64,000 nt of DNA, from NCBI GenBank assembly GCA_900539625.1, contig UQCW01000002.1, forward strand, positions 62,001-126,000, in the 5' to 3' direction. This document shows, in pieces, positions 63,301 through 64,000 of this stretch; position 1 is the stretch's first letter, and each line of letters opens with the position of its first letter. Source of the stretch: an uncultured Prevotella sp. (GTDB lineage: Bacteria; Bacteroidota; Bacteroidia; Bacteroidales; Bacteroidaceae). The notes under the pieces were generated by a model that saw nothing but the letters and a program-made list of their open reading frames with translations, had not been told where the DNA came from and made no database searches. A program made the translations under genes and the position numbers.

Positions 63301-63476
63301 TGGTAGTTTGCGACATTCCCTTTATCAACGATGTCTCCAGTGACAACGACTGCCACTTTTGAACACTCATTTAGAATAGAAGCAGTGGCACGTGCAAGAT
63401 TTCTTGATTTTTCCACAATATAGTCTGTTCCCGATGTTATGTGAAGATCAGACATTTGAATAACTGCTAATTTCAT
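60372..63476 (-). CDS. Metallophosphoesterase fused to a STAND-like NTPase
   Basis: 1034 residues. Residues 1-245 form a calcineurin-like phosphoesterase with a full metal set: D10 and H12 in SDLH, D48 in TGDIVDKG, N89-H90-D91 in GNHD, H205/H206 in VFHHK, and H238 and H240 in CGHEHQH. A linker leads to a P-loop domain with Walker A GESQCGKTALL (387-397) and Walker B KRIVFIDNMD (453-462). The rest (about 480-1034) is helical with no clear repeats. Fusion of a possible effector to a signalling ATPase is typical of immune proteins. It begins 22 bases after the cupin gene stop. Confidence 0.86.
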   Translation of the reverse strand: MKLAVIQMSDLHITSGTDYIVEKSRNLARATASILNECSKVAVVVTGDIVDKGNVANYQFAKKMFQDFKNEIEKERKFDSWEYVFVPGNHDLDFGMDVPFRDFVLKDVLDNGAFKRNEYESEALKPQYEFWKFYAELSEEEHLNRISYEKQIKINNNSSLIFHCYNTALLSTINEQPQSLIVPEANFITYNDDNGRNDIVISVFHHKTGWLATRGTKNNNHLFSEHIQKQSQILMCGHEHQHRGKQISDLDNRAAILYLENDSLQQGEEQSFSVLVFDDTDLTNAVLYTISIDAKKDVCLPIAEKNVPITYHGHSFDFTEQFYTYLHSLDAPIKHPRKDPLLLDDIYVYPDLEPLNGNVDDDRVYTYIDSKEIFSYNEATKVIILEGESQCGKTALLKMLISQCYHRSIYPILLHGKDITKVNIKHLLNRAYDNQYDKSKKKFQEYYTIERSKRIVFIDNMDKSSLNKSGMKELISSLLKVYDKVIITTSENIDIRGFLSTADNMDVIYYSVHSLGYVKRNLLIERWIMLGSDIYTVDNNKLAEAVKTAYDQVANILGKQLLPSNPIFLLTLLQNIDTGVNTFDVSPTSYAALYQSLLFASLIRSGVQQGKLDGYSMFLSELSYEMYKKKVSSFAECDIKDAVNYNDFYAEYSKERNVVATKETFLAKLKESAIIKEQEDKVYQFSYKYLFFYLTALKLSRIINTEEGEREVKELCNSLHKENNANILLFLAYLDNSDTLLTEIKFISWLPFEKLDPITLNTDDKLYSRLADLVNSFKEDVLREGVDYRKERYKRLAAHDKEDMAIRKASSAEALPDNEEYEQNQDLIDFRNSLFVTQIMGQIVKNQRDTLRKDELMGLIEDAYYATFRSLSFITKIIEDDRKSFVEEITKNPNLIKGTNEKKIQERLNRLLQMVLMKFCLFSFARLSLSVGTGGTGMPEIYEKVAEKIGTPAAAIISFTINTYYGTMRANDLRAMVKTYKNNPVILRLINARVRNYVYNHELSHDKLAEYGSITGMKLLDTPEVAIAKRNLGK

Positions 63477-63498
63477 ACGTTACAATTATTTCTTGATA

Positions 63499-63945
63499 CT
63501 ATCCTTTATACGCCCCATCCTTTGCTTCAAATATCACACTCGGCTCTATCACTTCCACCGTGTGCCATGCCCCTTTTGGTATCTGACATCCATACTTTGC
63601 CTCCGCTGGGCAAAGATGAATGCGTTGCACCTCACGATACTCTACTTTCCGTATTACATCCTGCGTATCTATACCCATAGGCAGGGCTTCAGATGCAGCA
63701 TTCTCGTATGTCACTACCTCCTCATATATAATTTCATCCATTTTTCCACACAAGCAAACAACTGTTTCTGTCGTGTTCTCATGCCTGTGGATAGGCACAA
63801 CCGTACCAGGAAGTAATGCATTTAAGATACGCTGACTATTATCAGCCGAAGATGTACGCAAATCAAAACTCTGACGTAATCTTGGGTTTATTGTGGCTTG
63901 CTCAAAGAGCTTACCTAAAAAGTCTTTATCAAATTCCATAGTCAT
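63499..63945 (-). CDS. WbuC-type cupin metalloprotein
   Basis: 148 residues (an ATG two codons in is an alternative start). The cupin core has NALLPGTVVPIHRHENTTETVVCLCGKMDEIIY and IPKGAWHTVEVIEPSVIFEAKDGAY. WbuC-like proteins occur in O-antigen and other polysaccharide clusters. It sits next to the tail of another gene on the same strand, so the chromosome here may be glycan-related, and only by position is it linked to the NTPase gene. Confidence 0.85.
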   Translation of the reverse strand: MTMEFDKDFLGKLFEQATINPRLRQSFDLRTSSADNSQRILNALLPGTVVPIHRHENTTETVVCLCGKMDEIIYEEVVTYENAASEALPMGIDTQDVIRKVEYREVQRIHLCPAEAKYGCQIPKGAWHTVEVIEPSVIFEAKDGAYKG

Positions 63946-63948
63946 TAA

Positions 63949-64000
63949 TCATTTGGTAGGTGATGTGCCTTTCTTGGCACGAACAAATATTTGCAGAATT
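63949..64000 (-). CDS. 3' tail of an unidentified upstream gene
   Basis: A minus-strand frame open from the window edge reads ILQIFVRAKKGTSPTK and stops at TGA (63951-63949), four bases before the cupin ATG. The tight spacing suggests an operon. Too short to assign. Confidence 0.4.
   Translation of the reverse strand, partial: ILQIFVRAKKGTSPTK

Overview
The window looks like a Bacteroidales chromosome, most likely Prevotella or a close relative. The evidence is the recurrent Bacteroidetes promoter form (TTTG, about 19 bases, TAnnTTTG), general weakness of Shine-Dalgarno sites, the gene order purH-mreB-mreC-mreD-mrdA-rodA, a carboxypeptidase-regulatory/TonB receptor, BspA-like lipoproteins, and mobile genes of the Bacteroidales kind. 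No rRNA, tRNA, CRISPR array or site-specific integrase was seen.

Layout. (1) 1-15,110 is GC-richer core DNA: two tandem transglutaminase/BspA-like lipoproteins, IMP cyclohydrolase plus the elongasome operon (MreBCD, PBP2, RodA), a small Cys/His-rich membrane protein followed by a TonB-dependent receptor, and mannose-1-phosphate guanylyltransferase. Two 190-bp palindromic MITE-like elements sit here. (2) 15,134-17,298 is a border zone: an Abi_2/HEPN-type protein and two diverged copies of a 150-bp hairpin-rich repeat. (3) 17,299-30,475 is accessory DNA, mostly on the + strand: DUF1281-like protein, SSB, ComF-like PRTase, SLOG protein, MmcQ/YjbR protein, a serine-recombinase homologue lacking key arginines, a lipoprotein cluster, a MobV relaxase with an upstream candidate oriT, and an OmpA-family protein. 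(4) 30,535-46,049 is one long minus-strand mobilisation/transfer-type operon: DUF4099/DUF3945 proteins, Toprim primase, two paralogous secreted proteins, M23 and GH73 wall hydrolases, a polyvalent protein ending in a MutS-I domain, an OB-fold protein and ArdC. No VirB4 or VirD4 ATPase is visible. (5) 46,309-54,066 holds a secreted M23 peptidase, a DUF4143 ATPase, an SF2 helicase with a related downstream-domain protein, hypothetical proteins, and a cloverleaf-like structured element at 53,870-53,996. (6) 54,067-63,476 is visibly AT-rich and all minus strand. It reads as a candidate anti-phage module: metallophosphoesterase-STAND NTPase, a 76-aa protein, a KAP P-loop NTPase, an HNH-type protein, a SIR2-like protein and a helical protein. 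(7) The right end carries a WbuC-type cupin and the tail of another gene.

How it works together. Region 1 supports envelope growth and nutrient uptake. Regions 3-5 look like a mobilisable or conjugative element: relaxase, primase, two ssDNA-binding proteins, antirestriction proteins and peptidoglycan hydrolases would process and protect entering DNA. A repeated AATCATACTTG motif, also present as inverted repeats, lies at several of its control regions and suggests a shared regulator. Region 6 combines sensor-type NTPases with nuclease-like and NADase-like modules, the usual composition of immune operons. I do not recognise this exact gene set as a named system, and it is the best candidate here for something undescribed.
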